41,995 bases of DNA from Perkinsus chesapeaki (lineage: Eukaryota > Perkinsozoa > Perkinsida > Perkinsidae), in NCBI GenBank assembly GCA_013115145.1, contig JAAPAO010000296.1, positions 1-41,995 of the forward strand, written 5' to 3'. Position 1 is the first letter of the stretch. Every line of letters begins with the position of its first letter. Made by a program: the position numbers and the translations under genes. The notes beneath the pieces were generated by a model. The model ran no database searches. It worked only from the letters and a program-made list of their open reading frames with translations, and was not told the DNA's origin. Below are positions 39,599 through 41,995 of the stretch, piece after piece.

Positions 39599-41512
39599 AT
39601 GTTTCGCTGTTTCCTTTTGTATACGCGTTTAAGGTGCAATTTACCTTGTATTTTACCCTATATGAAGAGGATGGTGCGAGGGCTGACGAGGGCGGCTACA
39701 GGAAGCGGCCACCGTCGTCACGATAAGAGCTCGTCTCACCACCAGCCCTCTGAGCAGGAGTCCACTGGAGAGCTATTGGAACGGACGAGGCGGCTAGAGG
39801 AAGAGCTAGCAGCGGCTAAGGACACTGTTGAGGTTCAAAAAGAACAGGTAGTGTGATGGGCTCTGGTTGAAGGCCAGCGGCAATCGTCAGCTTGATAAAA
39901 GTCTCGTGGAGTATACCTCTGCGTTGCAACGTATAGTGTCGCTTGAGAAGGCATTAGAATCGATGAAGGAGGTACAGGATGAAAACGAGCACCTTCAGGA
40001 GAGAGTGAGGTGCCGGTAACCTGAGTATCTCCTTATCGCATTCACTCAGGTCTTAGAGCTTATCTACGAGGAGCAGGACAAGGTAAGGATACCCGCTGCA
40101 TCCTGTGTGGGGCAGAGTGGTAACTCAGGGGCCTTCCGTGGTTATAACACAAACCTTCGGAGATATTTCCATAGAGGAGGCAGCTCGACTCTTGGACGGC
40201 GAGAATGGTAGTCAAGCCATCAGCTGTTGAATTAAAATGTTCCTGTAGGCACACATAAGGAGCGAGTGCCGACTGAAGGCGCTGACATCTTGGAAGTGAG
40301 GATGCCATGACGTGTCGTGTGGATTTCGGTGTTAGGGGGTTGATTACTCTAAATTAATACTCATCGAAGATCCCGCAGGGTCAAGCCGTAAGTGGTACGG
40401 CGAGGCCGGGCTTCAAGATCTTCTCAGAGATTTGCGGTATGAGAATGAGCAGCTAAAGGTCATAAAAGTGGCACTCCGGCGGGGGGGGGACTTTTTTCCG
40501 CTCTAAACCAGGCTCCTCACAGCCGCACCGTTTTAGCATGTTATATGTTGTACTCGATGTATAACTGGTAAAGTACTACTAAACTGTGATCGACGCACTG
40601 CTGTTACAAAATACCTGCTTGTTAAAGCGTTCTAGTCCACCGTACCACTGCCTTCTACTTCTCCTCTTTAGACTACATTATCCCCCTCTAAAGACGCAAG
40701 CGAAGGTGAGAGTTATCTCACATGGTTTTGGCTCGGGACCCAATCATTTCAGATGTGAACTGTCAAATATCCCAGCCCTCTCAGCTCCACCGGCAGATAG
40801 CAGAACTGGAGCAGGACGCAAGTCGGTGCGCGGCGAATTGGGCGAGTTGGAAACCCCTGTCTGTCAGAATATCTGGCGGATCGGGAAAGGTTAGCTGCGA
40901 AGCAGCACGCGAAGGAGAAGGCGACGCTTCTAGAGAAAATTGCACATCTCGAAGCAGCAGCTTCGAGGTGCGGAGCGTGCGAGGCGTCCACTACGGATGG
41001 AGGGCTTCCGGGAAAGAGAGCCAGAACGGCCAACTCTGCTGACACGATAGAAGTGGGTTTGGCATGGGGGAGTGGGATAATTAACGAGTAGTTGGACACT
41101 GTGGCAGCTGCTCAGTCTCAGGATTTGGAAGGGCATATTCTTACTGCCATCGAGGAGCACCTTACACGAAGAGAGAATCATTTAGATAGGGCATTAGGGT
41201 AGTAGTATCCTCGGCTGTATATGCTGGAGAGTATATCAAGGTTTACCATCGCTAGTAGAATGCTACAAACCGCGAACTCGGAGCATAGCGGGGAGACTTC
41301 ATGGGAGACCATAGCTGAGAAGACTACAAGACTGAGACAATTAGAGCAGGAAGTCGAGATAAAGACAAAGTAATTACCTTATGTGCTACTTGTTCTGAGC
41401 CTTTTATTATAGACTATGCGACCAGCTGGCATTACGATTAGCAGATTCACAGTCGATAAGGCACATTACAGGTTTATCGGAGAAGGCACATTTACATGCA
41501 GCTCTACTTTGA
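39599..41512 (+). CDS. Coiled-coil protein, unknown function
   Basis: Exons that close in frame: 39599-39847, 39891-40004, 40050-40082, 40129-40207, 40249-40295, 40336-40458, 40672-40705, 40753-40821, 40847-41052, 41092-41198, 41241-41369, 41413-41512, about 429 aa. Heptad-rich helices dominate: LLERTRRLEEELAAAKDTVE, LQRIVSLEKALESMKEVQDE, LHRQIAELEQDA, KATLLEKIAHLEA, RLRQLEQEVEIKTK. A basic Ser/His-rich head precedes them. Two weak points: the intron 40459-40671 is 213 nt and may hide another exon (candidate at 40512), and the one at 40822-40846 is only 25 nt, so a frameshift is possible there. The start may be the later ATG at 39662 or 39671. It resembles cytoskeletal or centrosomal coiled coils but no family is recognised. 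Confidence 0.6.
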
Positions 41513-41777
41513 GTGTCTCTTTACGAGATTTCATGCGTATCATGCATAAAGATGTGTTCCTTACTGACCGACTTGACTTTTGTTATTGTGAGTACTACGG
41601 GAACTCTCACCACGATGGTGGGCCTACTGACAACGCAAGAGCAATTGAGGCTATGGCTCTGGACAAGAACGATTAATCCTTATACGATACAGATTACGGA
41701 AAAAGTTGGGAGCGATGTTACGACCCGATTCCAGGCTGCGAGCATCTTCCCCGATAAAGTCAACAAACTTGATATAA

Positions 41778-41995
41778 TTACAGATTCTCCAAGACAACGC
41801 GTTTGGCAACGTTGATACCAGTCTTGATCATACGGTCCTTACCATCAGTGACAGTAGTTCCGGCCGGATCATAATCACCCTCATCCCACTTAAGAGGGCA
41901 ACCATCAACAGTAGAGATGGCAGCGGCACGAATACCTCTGATAGAAGCAACAGCGAAGAGAGCGGAGTTCTCCATCTCAACACCAATAGCACCAG
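41778..41995 (-). CDS. Purine/uridine nucleoside phosphorylase, C-terminal part (cut by window edge)
   Basis: The frame runs in from the right edge: GVEMENSALFAVASIRGIRA then AAISTVDGCPLKW and GKDRMIKTGINVAKR, stopping at 41778. VEMENSALFAVA is the NP-I family signature (purine nucleoside phosphorylase/uridine phosphorylase), where the Glu-Met-Glu contacts the ribose and adjacent residues line the base pocket. These enzymes split nucleosides with phosphate in purine or pyrimidine salvage. About 70 residues are visible, with no intron. The start and the phosphate-binding N terminus lie beyond the window, so substrate choice cannot be judged. It converges with the coiled-coil gene, 265 bp away. 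Confidence 0.88.
   Translation of the reverse strand, partial: GAIGVEMENSALFAVASIRGIRAAAISTVDGCPLKWDEGDYDPAGTTVTDGKDRMIKTGINVAKRVVLENL

Overview
The window looks like nuclear DNA of a protist. Coding capacity sits in short exons cut by very small GT-AG introns, which I placed by hand from splice signals plus reading-frame closure; most are 39-58 nt, with a few of 25-35 nt. There are two tRNA genes with nuclear-type arms and the standard code. Products are eukaryotic: a CAF-1 p60 WD40 protein, a LanC-like protein, an AIDA-type C2 protein, a cyclin, an MFSD1-like transporter, EamA/DMT transporters, an RS/RanBP2 zinc-finger protein and CCCH proteins. The heptatricopeptide-like organellar RNA-binding protein, dense tiny introns and balanced base composition suggest an alveolate, most like Perkinsus. 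That placement is inference; no database was searched.

Layout. 1-1.3 kb holds two minisatellites, and 0.37-1.93 kb two minus-strand genes whose products both begin MGC (N-myristoylation type). 3.4-7.9 kb is a 19-exon plus-strand HPR-like gene. 7.9-10.25 kb is a trinucleotide-rich tract with no convincing gene. 10.25-13.1 kb is a 15-exon cyclin gene with an antisense tRNA-Asn gene inside its one long intron. 14.0-15.4 kb is a 10-exon AIDA-like gene, missed by ORF-level reading, with a same-strand tRNA-Ser gene inside its one long intron. A 36-bp minisatellite follows. 16.7-18.75 kb is an MFSD1-like transporter. 19.0-20.3 kb is a disordered minus-strand protein. 21.1-25.2 kb is a tandem pair of EamA/DMT transporter genes. 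26.15-26.8 kb is a small cysteine-rich zinc protein.

From 26.95 to 35.9 kb everything confident is on the minus strand and packed: RS/RanBP2 protein, acidic TPR-like protein, CAF-1 p60, LANCL, a lysine-rich protein whose stop overlaps the LANCL start, and a small acidic protein. From 36.7 to 41.5 kb plus-strand genes resume: a CCCH protein, a protein with two SUMO-interaction-like motifs, and a coiled-coil protein. The right edge cuts a minus-strand nucleoside phosphorylase gene.

The genes do not form one pathway. They are mostly housekeeping functions (chromatin assembly, RNA processing, cell cycle, membrane transport). The most notable structure is the pair of introns, each stretched to about 208 nt by exactly one tRNA gene.
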